Part shown: in pieces, positions 47,611 through 57,468 of the stretch | Position numbering within the stretch: position 1 is the first letter of the stretch | Layout: every line of letters begins with the position of its first letter | Assembly (NCBI GenBank): GCA_022009755.1 | Contig: CP091722.1 | Coordinates: 1,558,001-1,622,000, forward strand | DNA length: 64,000 nt | Reading direction: 5' to 3' | From: Oscillospiraceae bacterium | Lineage (GTDB): Bacteria > Bacillota > Clostridia > Christensenellales > QALW01 | Position numbers and translations under genes: made by a program | The notes under the pieces: generated by a model | What the model was told of the DNA's origin: nothing | Databases searched by the model: none | The model's input: the letters and a program-made list of their open reading frames with translations, nothing else

Positions 47611-49356
47611 CTATATGGTAGCAATTATTTCATCTGATATTTGAAAGACTTCGCGCAGAATTTGAGTTGAGAATTTTCGATATTGGCTAGATGTATATTT
47701 GAAGCCGTCCTTTGAAAAATCAATCGTCCATCCATTAAAAATGCGATCATAAAAATCAAAACCATTTACCCCATTGATGCTTAACTGCCGCGTCAATGCA
47801 ATGGTAAATCCGTTGATAGAAATAACAGATAGAAGCTTTGAATCTGTATCATCCCATTGTTTACGCAGATTCTTCTTGATAGCTCCAAAATAGTTTCGGA
47901 GAGTCGATGCGCAAAATTTTACATACTCTTCAATGGCGTTTCCATCCATAGCTAAAAGAGCATTCTTATCACCATCCCAGTAATTAAACAGACTTTGTTT
48001 GTCTTCGGCAGGAGTTACAGTAACCAAATATCTGAGGGCAAACTTCACAATAGATGCCGTTTTGATTTCCCATTGTCGAGCGTAGAGAGTTGCAAGAGAT
48101 TCTGAAACACACCTTGTTTGTTAAGATGTTCAACCACAAACTGTGCTATGCTCTCATCTGCAATGGGATTATTGATGCGTTTAATTTGCAGTAATACATT
48201 TTGGGGAACGAGCTTTGCATTCGAATTAATATCCAAAAAAATCTCGCTTTGGATTCTTGCCCGTTCTTCCGATGGCATATCCTTTGGAAATATTAACCCA
48301 GTGACAAGTAAATGCAGTTGTTTTCTGAGTTCTGCAATTGTTCTTTCTTGTTTAGATGGGATGCCACTTTCGTAATGCGCAAATATTCTATGCTGCCCAT
48401 CAATTACACAAATGCTATTCATTTCCTTCGGTAAAACAAGCTGACAGTTACCTTCCAACTCACCAATTTCATCTATCGTTTTATATTGATGCGCTTCATC
48501 ACAAAAGGCTACGGTATCCGGTAATGCAACAATAATGTTATTGTAAAATGCGGCACCCTTTGAGACCAAAAAATTCCGAATATTCTTTATCTTTCCTTTT
48601 TCTATTAACCGTTGATATAGCCAAATAGATTCTGACCAATTGTCTTTTCGGAGAACATAGCAAGTGTTTAACAAATCCTCGGCGGACATCATGAATGAGA
48701 CAATGCGAACGCCATTTTTTTAAGCCCCGTAAAAAGATTTGGGGTAAATAATTGGTGCGGTGATTTTTTTGTATCTGCATTTGAACTTGAAATGTTACCG
48801 ATATCCGAATTTTTTTAATATTTAAGAATCGGAATACCTCATTCCTCGCCGATAATTTGATACATTGTGAAATCCATTGAAAGTAATTTAAAGTTTTCGG
48901 TTGGATGAAAATTAAATTTGAAAACAGTTTATTTTCGTCCTCCGAAAGAGAAACCTCTTCTCTCGAAACGTACAATCCATATACTTTAATACGTCCTGTA
49001 TCGTACCTGTTTAGTAAGTCGGCTTTATCTGGAAAAAGCTCGACCAATTTATCTCGAAATGAAGATAGATTTTTCTTTATTTCGCCAAACGCCTCATTTT
49101 TGGTTCTAATATGTTCTTTGATGTTAACCGACTTAATGGTGTCCTCACATAGCAGCCAGATATTTTCAAAGATAAACAGGGCATCGATTTCTACTTTCCG
49201 TAACCCAATAACCATTTCGTGATCATTGGTAGGTACATATGTGAAGCCCATCCCAGTGAAAATATTTCTAATTTTTCGCTTGAACGCAGTTTTAGTCCGC
49301 TTATCAATTTGCTCCTGAGTAAGAGGCTTTCTCTTTATAGACTTCTTATTCATCAT
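47611..49356 (-). CDS. DGQHR-domain protein with possible N-terminal PD-(D/E)XK nuclease domain (three frameshifts)
   Basis: About 582 residues after repair. The DGQHR motif is in NSICVIDGQHRIFAHY (middle), in the DndB/DGQHR family, followed by LFLDINSNAK-like IFLDINSNAKLVP. The N-terminal 170 residues show GLRKVEIDALFIFENIWLLCEDT, reminiscent of the catalytic strand pair of PD-(D/E)XK nucleases, though the usual Lys is replaced by Thr. Breaks near 48815 and 48720 (A7, both one A short) and near 48062 (A4, one short). Its start overlaps the end of the adjacent methyltransferase gene, so the two are coupled. See findings. Confidence 0.75.
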
Positions 49357-50267
49357 TTGCCTCCCTTATTCTCCGAAATTCATCGGGCAATTTTGCTACT
49401 GCTGCATTCGGGTTTGGTTCTGTGACGGGTTTGTCTTCGCGTATCTTGGCTTTGCCATCGGATGCATCTTTAATCCGTCCCACAGAGATATCAAAGTAGC
49501 TTTTTTGAATTTCAGATCCAACAAAGCGTCTACCCTCTATCAAAGCTGCAACTCCAGTTGTACCAGAACCCATGAATGGATCCAATACTAGACCATTTTT
49601 ATTCGTCAATGCTCTAATTAACCGCCTGGGAATAGCAACAGGAAATTGACACGGATGAGCTGTCTTTTCAATGTGTTTTGCTTTTACATTTGGTATATCC
49701 CACACATCAGAAGGGTTTTTGCCCATTGGATTTCCACTGAGTTGACCCTTATTCGGTCCCTTATAAAATCGTTTTCCTGGATACTTTTGAGGAACTCGCA
49801 CTTCATCCAAATTGAAAACAGTCTGTAGACCTTTTGTAAACCACAAAATCATTTCGTGCCTACCACTAAATCGCGTCGTACTATTTAACCCATGTCCAAA
49901 TGTCCAAACAATGCGGTTTCTCAATATCAAAGGATTATCTAGCTCTTCACTCATGGATGTAAATATGTCATAAACAATGTAGTCAAGTGGTACAACACAT
50001 TTATCAGACACATGATAACCGATTTGCCAACAGATACTTCCGCCCAGGTTTTACGACCCTATACAGATCATTAAAAATATCTTGATGCTGCTTTCTAAAG
50101 GTTTCGATATCGTCATGAGGATTCTCGTAGGCTTTCCCAATACAATACGGAGGCGATGTTACAACTAAGTCCACGCTTTCGCCAGGTAATCGTTTCAACA
50201 GCTTTCTGCAATCGCCATTGTATAGCGTGACATTGTTTGATTCTTTAAAATTTTTATATATGCGCAT
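49346..50267 (-). CDS. Site-specific DNA methyltransferase, beta-type (frameshifted)
   Basis: About 306 residues. Catalytic motif TSPPYCIG (motif IV, about residue 37) precedes the SAM-binding motif DPFMGSGTTG (motif I) near the C-terminus: the beta order. TSPPY is common in N4-cytosine and some N6-adenine enzymes. The break at about 50043 has one G too many (expected PGGSICWQIG). Start at 50267 with GGAGC. It lies 10 bases after the type III Res gene and overlaps the DGQHR gene. Specificity unknown. Confidence 0.88.
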
Positions 50268-50277
50268 GATAAGCTCC

Positions 50278-52905
50278 TTATAAAGCAGCAACGATTTCTA
50301 CAAATCTACGCATGCTGACAGCACCCTTAAGAATATCATTTTCCTCCTGAAATACCATATAGTACCGGAACCGGCTTCCTGTAAGACTGCTCCATGCTTG
50401 ACCGAGGGCGATTTTCTCCCGGCTGTCATCGTTTCTCAGGTGTTCGCCCTTGGTTTCCGCACAGATGAGCTTGCCGCTTTGGGTCATAATCAGAATATCG
50501 GGGTAGTGCTTGATAAAGCCGTTGATTGCAAAACCCTGACGGGCAATATTCCTGTGCCACCAGCGGACATTCGGCAGGGCGGTCAACTCCACAATCAGCT
50601 TTTCTTCCAGCTTGTTCATGTCGCCGTCCTCCGCCGTGTACAGCGAACGGGCGTATATGTCAGTATGGGTGGTGGGATGGATTGCGAGAGGCAGGCGGAA
50701 CGAGGGCGTGCAGACAATACGCTCCGTTTCCAGCCACTTTTCAAAGGTTTCCCGATAGTGGGCTTCCAGCAGCGTTTCGATCTTGTCACGGATCTTCGCC
50801 GCATAGCCCAGCGGGGCTTTCTCCATCGCGGCGAGCTGTGCCTTGTCCATATCGTCCACGATACGATTTATGTAGGCATTCAGTTCGGCGGCGTCCACCA
50901 TATTCAGCTTGTTAAGCTGATTGAACATCATTTCCTTGCATTGACGAACCCGGCTTTCCGGCGGCAGATTGTTGAACCACTCCTTGAAGTACCGCTGCTC
51001 GGCGCTTTCCATCTTGAACACCTTCGGCAAACCGCCGTCCTGCTCCCGCACGTCGATTTCGCGGATTTCATCGTCTGCGGCGGCAAAATCAATGTCGTAT
51101 GCCTTGCCTTTGAGGGTAAAGCCCTCTGCCAGCATTTCCTTGTCCAGCAGTTCAAAAGAACCGTCCGTAAACAAAGATTGCTCAACTTTCAGGAAAAACT
51201 GCGGGATTTGCAGCGTTTCAATATCCTCCCGGAACTGTGGGTTTACCCCAAATGATTTCACTTTATCCCGCACCTCCCACGGAAGATTGTCCATCACCGG
51301 ATCATTGCCGGTCTGCTGAATTGCGTCTGTATATGCCTTTTCGACCTCTGCGGCAGCGTCCAGCATGGTGTCGGCTTTCGGGGCAGTTTCAGGCGTTTGC
51401 GCCTGTTCTCTGCGCCGCTCCAACTCTGCCCCGATAGATTTTCCGTCCAGCCCCGAAAAATCGTCCTCTGCGGTTTCCGGTTTGGAAGCTCCTTGCGGGT
51501 CAGGCAGCGTGATTTGCTCTGCTGCCTGTTCGGGAATCTGCGGTTTTGCGGACTCACCGATCCGATAGTCCTTATCGCTGAATCCCGCGCTGTTCAAGCC
51601 CTTGACGATATGCGCCACGGTGTTGTTGAAGTCGTTAGAAGAAGTCAGCACATAGGACATATTGAGTGCGCTCTGCGTATGCTGGCTCGTGTGGGGCAGA
51701 CGGAGAATCCGTCCCAAAATCTGCTCAACGTCAACCTGACTTGTCTTATTGGCAAGGGACGCAAGGATATAGGCGAAGGGGCAGTCCCAGCCCTCTTTCA
51801 GCGCATTGACCGTGATGATATACCGAATCGGGCAGCTTGGGGACATCAAATCGGTGTTTTTCAGCTCGTTCACATCGGCGGTACGAATGGCAATTTGCTC
51901 GGCAGGAATACCGGCGTCCACCAACTTGTCCCGCAGCTTTTCAAAGGTGGTCGCGTCCTCCTTGCCCTTCGGCTGTGCCTGAAACAACGCGATAGGACGG
52001 ATATATTTGCCCGTCCTGGCATATTCCACATCCGCAATTTCTTCCAGTTTGTTCCGCAGGTCAATCGCATCAATCAGCACCTCGGATTGGCTGTCCCGGT
52101 TATAGACGATAACGGGCAGCTTTACCATGTGTTCGTTTTTAAGCTGCACCGCGTCCACATAGGAAATGATATTGCTCTCTTTTTTCGGCGTGGCGGTCAA
52201 ATCCAGCACAAAGCAGGGATTGAAGTTTTCCAGCATTTCAAGGCTCAATTCCGACCGGGCATGGTGGCTCTCGTCCACGATGACAAGTGGGTTAAGCTGG
52301 TTGATGATTTGGAACAGGGCGGTTTCGTCCGCTTTTTCAATGGGGCTGTCAGGCTTGCCCAGCACCTTTGCAAACTCGGCAAGGTTGCTGTTTTCCTGAT
52401 AGGCTTTCAAGACCTCCTTGCCGCGCCCACGGAACGAATCGTAGGACAGCACCATAATAGAAAGCTGCTCTGTGACCGCCGTGGGATTGAAGTTCTGCCC
52501 GTTCAGAAGCTCCTGCTTGGTGTAGACCTCCACGCGCCCGCCGAAATCCACGTCGATTTTCTGACGGTATGGGTGGGACGTATCTTTCAGGGCTTTCGCC
52601 GTCTGCGTCAGAATCGCGTCCGAGGGAACAAGCCACACGACCGCCTTTGTCTTGGTAGCGGGGAGCGCGTCAAAGATAGGGCGAACGGCGTTGCAGGCAA
52701 TAAAGGTCTTGCCGCCGCCTGTCGGCACCTTGAAGCAGAGGTTCGGGACGCCGGGTATAACGTTTTGGTATAGCCCTAAAGCCGGGGCAGATTTCTCCTG
52801 CCAGAACAGACGAAACGCCGCTGCGTCACTCCTTGTTTCGTTCAGCAGTTCCAGATAGCGGGTCAAGTCCGCTATCACCTTTTTCTGATATGATTTCAGT
52901 TCCAC
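50278..52905 (-). CDS. Type III restriction enzyme Res subunit
   Basis: 875 residues. Helicase motif I VPTGGGKTF, VVWLVPSDAIL, motif II VDESHHA, then LDLTATPKK and later LGRILRLP. The C-terminal nuclease region includes ILIMTQSGKLICAETKGEH (D-x-ETK). It translocates on DNA and cuts when two unmethylated sites are recognised, working with the Mod subunit. The N-terminal start lies 39 bases after a small four-helix-bundle gene. Confidence 0.93.
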   Translation of the reverse strand: MELKSYQKKVIADLTRYLELLNETRSDAAAFRLFWQEKSAPALGLYQNVIPGVPNLCFKVPTGGGKTFIACNAVRPIFDALPATKTKAVVWLVPSDAILTQTAKALKDTSHPYRQKIDVDFGGRVEVYTKQELLNGQNFNPTAVTEQLSIMVLSYDSFRGRGKEVLKAYQENSNLAEFAKVLGKPDSPIEKADETALFQIINQLNPLVIVDESHHARSELSLEMLENFNPCFVLDLTATPKKESNIISYVDAVQLKNEHMVKLPVIVYNRDSQSEVLIDAIDLRNKLEEIADVEYARTGKYIRPIALFQAQPKGKEDATTFEKLRDKLVDAGIPAEQIAIRTADVNELKNTDLMSPSCPIRYIITVNALKEGWDCPFAYILASLANKTSQVDVEQILGRILRLPHTSQHTQSALNMSYVLTSSNDFNNTVAHIVKGLNSAGFSDKDYRIGESAKPQIPEQAAEQITLPDPQGASKPETAEDDFSGLDGKSIGAELERRREQAQTPETAPKADTMLDAAAEVEKAYTDAIQQTGNDPVMDNLPWEVRDKVKSFGVNPQFREDIETLQIPQFFLKVEQSLFTDGSFELLDKEMLAEGFTLKGKAYDIDFAAADDEIREIDVREQDGGLPKVFKMESAEQRYFKEWFNNLPPESRVRQCKEMMFNQLNKLNMVDAAELNAYINRIVDDMDKAQLAAMEKAPLGYAAKIRDKIETLLEAHYRETFEKWLETERIVCTPSFRLPLAIHPTTHTDIYARSLYTAEDGDMNKLEEKLIVELTALPNVRWWHRNIARQGFAINGFIKHYPDILIMTQSGKLICAETKGEHLRNDDSREKIALGQAWSSLTGSRFRYYMVFQEENDILKGAVSMRRFVEIVAAL

Positions 52906-52914
52906 GATAATTTC

Positions 52915-52931
52915 AATGCGTAATTCGGAAT
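52915..52931. repeat. 17-base inverted repeat, left copy
   Basis: AATGCGTAATTCGGAAT; its exact complement occurs at 53326-53342. The pair flanks the four-helix-bundle gene. Confidence 0.85.
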
Positions 52932-52944
52932 GCGAAATGCGGAA

Positions 52945-53301
52945 TTACGGCGCTCCTTTCTGAGATTTTGTGATCGTCACAAGGATCTTTATCAGCTCTT
53001 GACAATCCTCATAAATACTGACAAATGGTTTTTCTTCAATATACCCGCTTTCATGCAGCAGTTCTAACCAGTATTCTGTTTCACTCGCTTCTTTTAGTGA
53101 AATATTCATTTTCGCATAGAAATCGGCCTTGCTCTGCCCGCGAATTGCTTCTTTTGCGTTTGCGCCGATACTTGTTCCACATCGCAGGAGCTGTTTTGAT
53201 AGGATATACTCGCTCTTTTCACTGCAAAGATAGCGATAGAGCCGAATGATTCGCAGCGCGAACGATTTGCTTTTTTCAACAATAACATTTTCTTTTTCCA
53301 C
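52945..53301 (-). CDS. Four-helix bundle (S23/IVS-type) protein
   Basis: 118 residues. The pattern FALRIIRLYRYLCSEKSEYILSKQLLRCGTSIGANAKEAIRGQSKADFYAKMNISLKEASETEYWLELL is characteristic of the S23 ribosomal/23S-intervening-sequence family of pentameric four-helix bundles. Members are often found inserted in restriction or ribosomal loci. Here it sits between mod and res, bounded by perfect inverted repeats. Function unclear. Confidence 0.9.
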   Translation of the reverse strand: MEKENVIVEKSKSFALRIIRLYRYLCSEKSEYILSKQLLRCGTSIGANAKEAIRGQSKADFYAKMNISLKEASETEYWLELLHESGYIEEKPFVSIYEDCQELIKILVTITKSQKGAP

Positions 53302-53325
53302 GCTGTTATCTCCCTATTCCAAACA

Positions 53326-53342
53326 ATTCCGAATTACGCATT
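53326..53342. repeat. 17-base inverted repeat, right copy
   Basis: ATTCCGAATTACGCATT, the complement of the left copy; overlaps the end of mod. Confidence 0.85.
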
Positions 53343-55083
53343 CATAATTTACTTATGTCACGCGGAATTTTCTTGAATGTGACGCCCATTTTTGCCAGCT
53401 TGTCCTCGCTGATAGAGCAGCGGTCAGCATAAACCACCGTACCGTCTGCCTTTTCCGCTATAGTGGAGAGAAACGCATAGTCCAGCACCGTCACGTGCTG
53501 CGGCTCGTAGTAGAAATAATAGCCCGTGCTGTTGTGCTTGCCGAGGTAATACGGATTGCCGCCGCTGGGCGTGGCGTAGGGCTGCTTGGTTTCCATGAAC
53601 CAGATGTATTCCCGGATTTTCTCCGGGGCAACCGCTTCATTCAGGCAATCGCCCACAAGCAGCGGCTCGCCCAGATCGTAGAAGCTGAAATTGCCGCCCA
53701 AACCGGCAATTTGGTCTTTGGCCTTTGTAATAGCCGTAACAATCAAGTGACCGTCTTCGACTTTGGGTGACTTAACGGAACTATACTTTCCCTTTGCGGC
53801 CGCAGCAATATCTTTTGCCTCCTTCAGCAATTCTTCGCCATTAAGCAGATTCTTTTCTGTTATCTCGACATCGTACAGTGTTTCTTCACGGTCTGCTTTG
53901 TATCCGGTAATTACACGCTTTACACGCTCAGCTGTAATATTGTCAGCATAATCCATCATTTCAACGAGGATGAACTTACGATTGCCGCCGTCAGTTTTGT
54001 TCATATCGAGAACAGCGTGGGCAGTAGTACCAGAGCCTGCAAAGGAATCGAGAATAATGGAATCCTTATCACAAATATGTTTTAGCAGATATCTAATGAT
54101 TTCTATTGGTTTAACTGTATCAAATCCATGCTGATTTCCAAGAATGCCATTCAACACTTTCTTACCATTTTCAGCAGTATTACTATCCTCTTTATCAACA
54201 TAGCAATAGAACGGAGAAAATTCGTCATTTTCTTCGTGACGGTAATACTTCAGCATTGGCTCGCCCGTCTGGAAAGTAATTCTATTGCGAGCATATAAAT
54301 CTTTGATAGTATCTTCGCCAGCCTGCCATCTCTTGGTAGGAGGAGGTACATAACCCGCCAACTCAAATGTCATTGTTTCTCGTTTGCTTTCGCCACGATT
54401 GGATTTAAGTATAGTTTGGAGCCTATACTCTCCATCGCAGTCATGGTGCGGATAACTGCGCTCTTTCCCGAGAAAATAAGCTGAAACAGGGTGTTTTTGC
54501 TTTTTCCATAGCACAAAACATACTCTGCATCATTCTGCGGTTTGACCTTTGCGGAACCTGTATTTGAAGGTTTCGCACGGCTTTTCCAAACAAAAGTTGC
54601 GATGAAATTAGTTGGTCCAAATATTTCATCACAAATTAATGACAGGTGTGATTGCTCGTCATCACCAATGCTGATAAAAACTGCACCATCTTCAGATAGT
54701 ATCTTCTGCAATAATTTCAACCGCGGGTACATCATGCACAGCCACTTGTCATGGCGGGTCAGGTCCTCGCCCTCTTTGCCGACAACCTCGCCCAACCACT
54801 TTTTGATTTTGGGGTCGTTGACATTATCGTTGTAGACCCAGCCCTCGTTGCCGGTGTTGTAGGGCGGATCAATGTAGATGCACTTGACGCGCCCCTCATA
54901 CCGGGGCAGCAGTGCTTTCAGGGCTTCCAGATTGTCGCCCCGGATGATCATGTTTTCGCTGCCGTTATCCTCATCGTGCTGTCCGTTTTCATCAAAGCTG
55001 TACTTGCGCTCCAACACCCGAAACGGTACGTCCTGATGGTGATTGATCACCTTACTTTTTCCAATCCATTCAAGTGTTGGCAT
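53342..55083 (-). CDS. Type III DNA methyltransferase Mod subunit (frameshifted)
   Basis: About 580 residues. Catalytic motif IDPPYNTGNEGWVYND (about residue 70) and SAM motif LDSFAGSGTTAHAVL in the C-terminal half, the beta-class order of Mod proteins, which methylate adenine on one strand of an asymmetric site. ATG 55083 has GGAGG nine bases before. The break near 54466 needs one more G (SGKERSYPHHD). Two palindromes lie just upstream. Confidence 0.93.
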
Positions 55084-55110
55084 GGCTGATTTCCTCCGTA
55101 ATAGTGTTAT

Positions 55111-55163
55111 CCTCATTTCAAATGAGGGTATTTCTTCCCTGACCCTCAGCAGTAATGAGGGTC
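55111..55163. promoter_or_regulatory. Paired palindromes upstream of mod
   Basis: CCTCATT/AATGAGG (55111-55127) and GACCCTCA/TGAGGGTC (55141-55163), 30 bases apart and sharing the half-site CCTCA, lie right before the mod start. Confidence 0.6.
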
Positions 55164-55540
55164 ACTTCCGGCTATGTCTGTATAGCGGTTATTGTGGTGA
55201 AAGACCTTTCCTGTCTCGGAAGGACTAAATTTTTGTCCAATGCTGTCATCGTTTGTCGAATCGACGATTTAGGTAGATTCGTGACAAAGGATATGTGCGC
55301 CCATTCGCACCCGCGAGGTGGAATAGACCCCATTATTTCGAGTCAGTCCCGTTATGACCACTTCGATACCGCTCCGTATTTATCTCAACATCAGCACCTC
55401 GGAAAACGGGGAGAACTGATGGGGAGAACAAGCAAAAATATTAAGTTAAGAATACCCGAAAAACCCCATAAAATCAAGGGATTCCGGTCAGGGAGCTACC
55501 GAGTAGCGACCACGATTTCGAGTCAGAGTCGTTTAACTGC
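55164..55540. other. Non-coding segment of the island with a 12-base direct repeat
   Basis: No gene with a start and ribosome site. ATTTCGAGTCAG occurs at 55335-55346 and 55515-55526, 180 bases apart. Confidence 0.5.
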
Positions 55541-56332
55541 TTATTGACCGTCATCAAGGACAAAATCTTTCTGTGGGTAGAATAAATTAGTGGGAACTCT
55601 GTAGAATTCATCCACTGCACATTGCAGAGATTTTTCGATATTTCCTTTGAAAGCAGCAGCTTCGCTGGCATCTATACTGAACTTGAATTTATACTGCTGA
55701 GTTTTCGTATCGTTGTACGTAATTGTAAGCTCAATTACGTAGTCATCCGCTTTCCAATAGAAGTTCTGCAAAAGCTCATCTCTAAAAGCTTGGTAGCTGC
55801 TTGAATTGGCAAGTGCATATTTGGCTTGATCGATTGTAAAGCTTGGTTGCATAATACGAGCAAGTTCAAGAGCTATCGTGTTATAGATTTCAGTCAGATG
55901 ATTGCTCTCTTGAATGTTTGTTGAAGCAAATTCTACGAATACCGGATAGAGGCTACCTGCTTCCACCTTAAATGGTCTGGCGATTTCACTGGTTGTTACT
56001 GCGTTGCCGCCAACAGATTGAAACACAGGAATCATAAAAGAAGACCAATCCAGCAGCAATTCAGCCTTGTCCTTTTTACGAACAACTTTGACTGCAATAT
56101 CTTTAACAATGGCTGCTTTGTTTTTGGTTTCAATAACACCACCCAAATAAACATAAGCACCGCTGCGGTTATAGTAAAGTTTTATTTTTGCCGAAGGGAT
56201 AAAGTTTACACGGATTTTTCGACCAAAGCGATCCCAAAGCTTTATAATCCATGGTTGCAGCAACGCCAATATAGCAATAACTGTCGCAATTATTTCATAT
56301 GGGGTCATAACATTCGTGGCCTCTTGTGGCAT
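55541..56332 (-). CDS. Hypothetical membrane-anchored protein
   Basis: 263 residues from ATG 56332 (GGAGG before it). One N-terminal membrane helix (EIIATVIAILALLQPWII) and a soluble beta-rich remainder (VNFIPSAKIKLYYNRSGAYVYLGGVIETKNKAAIVKDIAVKVV). No family I can name. It could be a surface-exclusion or defence accessory protein given its position, but that is guesswork. Confidence 0.75.
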   Translation of the reverse strand: MPQEATNVMTPYEIIATVIAILALLQPWIIKLWDRFGRKIRVNFIPSAKIKLYYNRSGAYVYLGGVIETKNKAAIVKDIAVKVVRKKDKAELLLDWSSFMIPVFQSVGGNAVTTSEIARPFKVEAGSLYPVFVEFASTNIQESNHLTEIYNTIALELARIMQPSFTIDQAKYALANSSSYQAFRDELLQNFYWKADDYVIELTITYNDTKTQQYKFKFSIDASEAAAFKGNIEKSLQCAVDEFYRVPTNLFYPQKDFVLDDGQ

Positions 56333-56351
56333 ACAACAACCTCCTAAATTG

Positions 56352-56546
56352 TCATTCTGATTTTTGCTTGATATACTTCCCGTTCTTGATCCTCGCGTCC
56401 GCTGGCTTCTCTGCGTCCTCTGGAATCCCCCAGACCGTGCCAATGCGGATCGCACCGGGAACGCGCCCCTCGCCGCACAAAATCTGAATACGGCGGGTGG
56501 AAATACCCCAGCGTTCGGCGGTTTGCGCGATAGATAAATACTTCAT
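56352..56546 (-). CDS. Small helix-turn-helix (excisionase-like) protein
   Basis: 64 residues: SIAQTAERWGISTRRIQILCGEGRVPGAIRIGTVWGIPEDAEKP is a winged-helix of the excisionase/MerR-like type. It probably binds element DNA or regulates. Co-directional with the membrane protein, 19 bases apart. Confidence 0.8.
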   Translation of the reverse strand: MKYLSIAQTAERWGISTRRIQILCGEGRVPGAIRIGTVWGIPEDAEKPADARIKNGKYIKQKSE

Positions 56547-56689
56547 GGGCAGTACTCCTGTTGCAGTTCCGTTCTGCGTCTGCTTATAAAATCACAGTGT
56601 AATTATAATCGTCAAAGCGAATAAAAGCAAGGGCTTTCCCGAAAAGTTCAGGAAGTATTTTCAATTTCGACATGAAAGGGGGTGTGGGG

Positions 56690-56840
56690 ATTCCCCAACA
56701 GCAAAATGAGCAGGTCAGGTGCAAGGCTGAACCGCTCATTTTCCGGTGTGTACGGACACCGGATGTGCTTGCTACTCTCTCAAATCTCATATCCGCAGAT
56801 ACACCGCGCTCCCGCTTTCGCAAAAGCAGGAGCGCATATT
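56690..56840. other. Candidate oriT region upstream of mobC
   Basis: Contains the inverted repeat CCGGTGT-GTACGG-ACACCGG and, further on, a hairpin GCGCTCC...GGAGCGC (56806-56835), directly before the mobC gene. Such inverted repeats are common in transfer origins; no nic site can be assigned. Confidence 0.35.
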
Positions 56841-56916
56841 TTTTGAAAATTTCTCATTTCGATACCTGCGTTTTGAATTAAAAATGTCCGTTGTATTGTG
56901 AAAGGAGTGTTTCAAT

Positions 56917-57246
56917 ATGCCAGACCGCACACGACCCATCCGCAAGGAAATCTGCCTGAATGAGCAGGAATTGAGCGTAGTTCGCCACAAGATGAATCAA
57001 CTCGGCACCCGCAACTTCGGCGCGTATGCCCGGAAAATGCTGATCGACGGATACATCATCAAGGTAGACTACACCGAGCAGAAAAAGTTAGCTGCCGCTG
57101 TCAGCAGGATTGCCACGAACATCAATCACGTCTGCCGCCGCATCAACAGCACCGGTCACGTTTACAAAGATGACATTGCCGAGCTGAAAGCGCGGCAAGC
57201 CGAGATCTGGGAGCTGCTGAAAACGCGGCAGAGAGATGAGCTTTGA
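56917..57246 (+). CDS. MobC-type relaxosome accessory protein
   Basis: 109 residues. RPIRKEICLNEQELSVVRHKMNQLGTRNFGAYARKMLIDGYIIKVD followed by helical VSRIATNINHVCRRINSTG is the MobC pattern: a ribbon-helix-helix-like start and the conserved NINQ-type motif (here NINH). It would help a relaxase nick oriT. No relaxase follows, so transfer genes have been lost. AAGGAG precedes the ATG. Confidence 0.85.
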   Translation: MPDRTRPIRKEICLNEQELSVVRHKMNQLGTRNFGAYARKMLIDGYIIKVDYTEQKKLAAAVSRIATNINHVCRRINSTGHVYKDDIAELKARQAEIWELLKTRQRDEL

Positions 57247-57263
57247 CCACAGCGGGCTTTTAC

Positions 57264-57401
57264 ATGTGTGGATTTTCCGTCACCGGTTTTTCAGACGGTG
57301 GACAAGCTGACGCTCCGGAGCGTACCGCAACCGGATTTCAGGACGACGGTTTTGCGCCGTTCATCGGGGCTGAAATTCATCCTCTAACTAATAAGAAATA
57401 A
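57264..57401 (+). pseudogene. Short ORF, possibly a relaxase C-terminal remnant
   Basis: 45 residues beginning MCGFSVTGFSDGGQADAPE. It lies where a relaxase gene would end in related elements, but has no clear ribosome site. Very tentative. Confidence 0.25.
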
Positions 57402-57468
57402 ATCAAGATACAAAAAATCATCCATCAATCAATCAACGCAAAAATGGATGGATAGGACAGGAGGTCAG

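Noticed and set aside
47611..50267. Dnd phosphorothioation system
   Set aside because: Only a DGQHR protein is present; no cysteine desulfurase or dndC/D/E-like genes were found.
56584..56823. Open frame upstream of mobC on the minus strand
   Set aside because: It overlaps the inverted repeats and hairpin, has no ribosome site and no recognisable motif.
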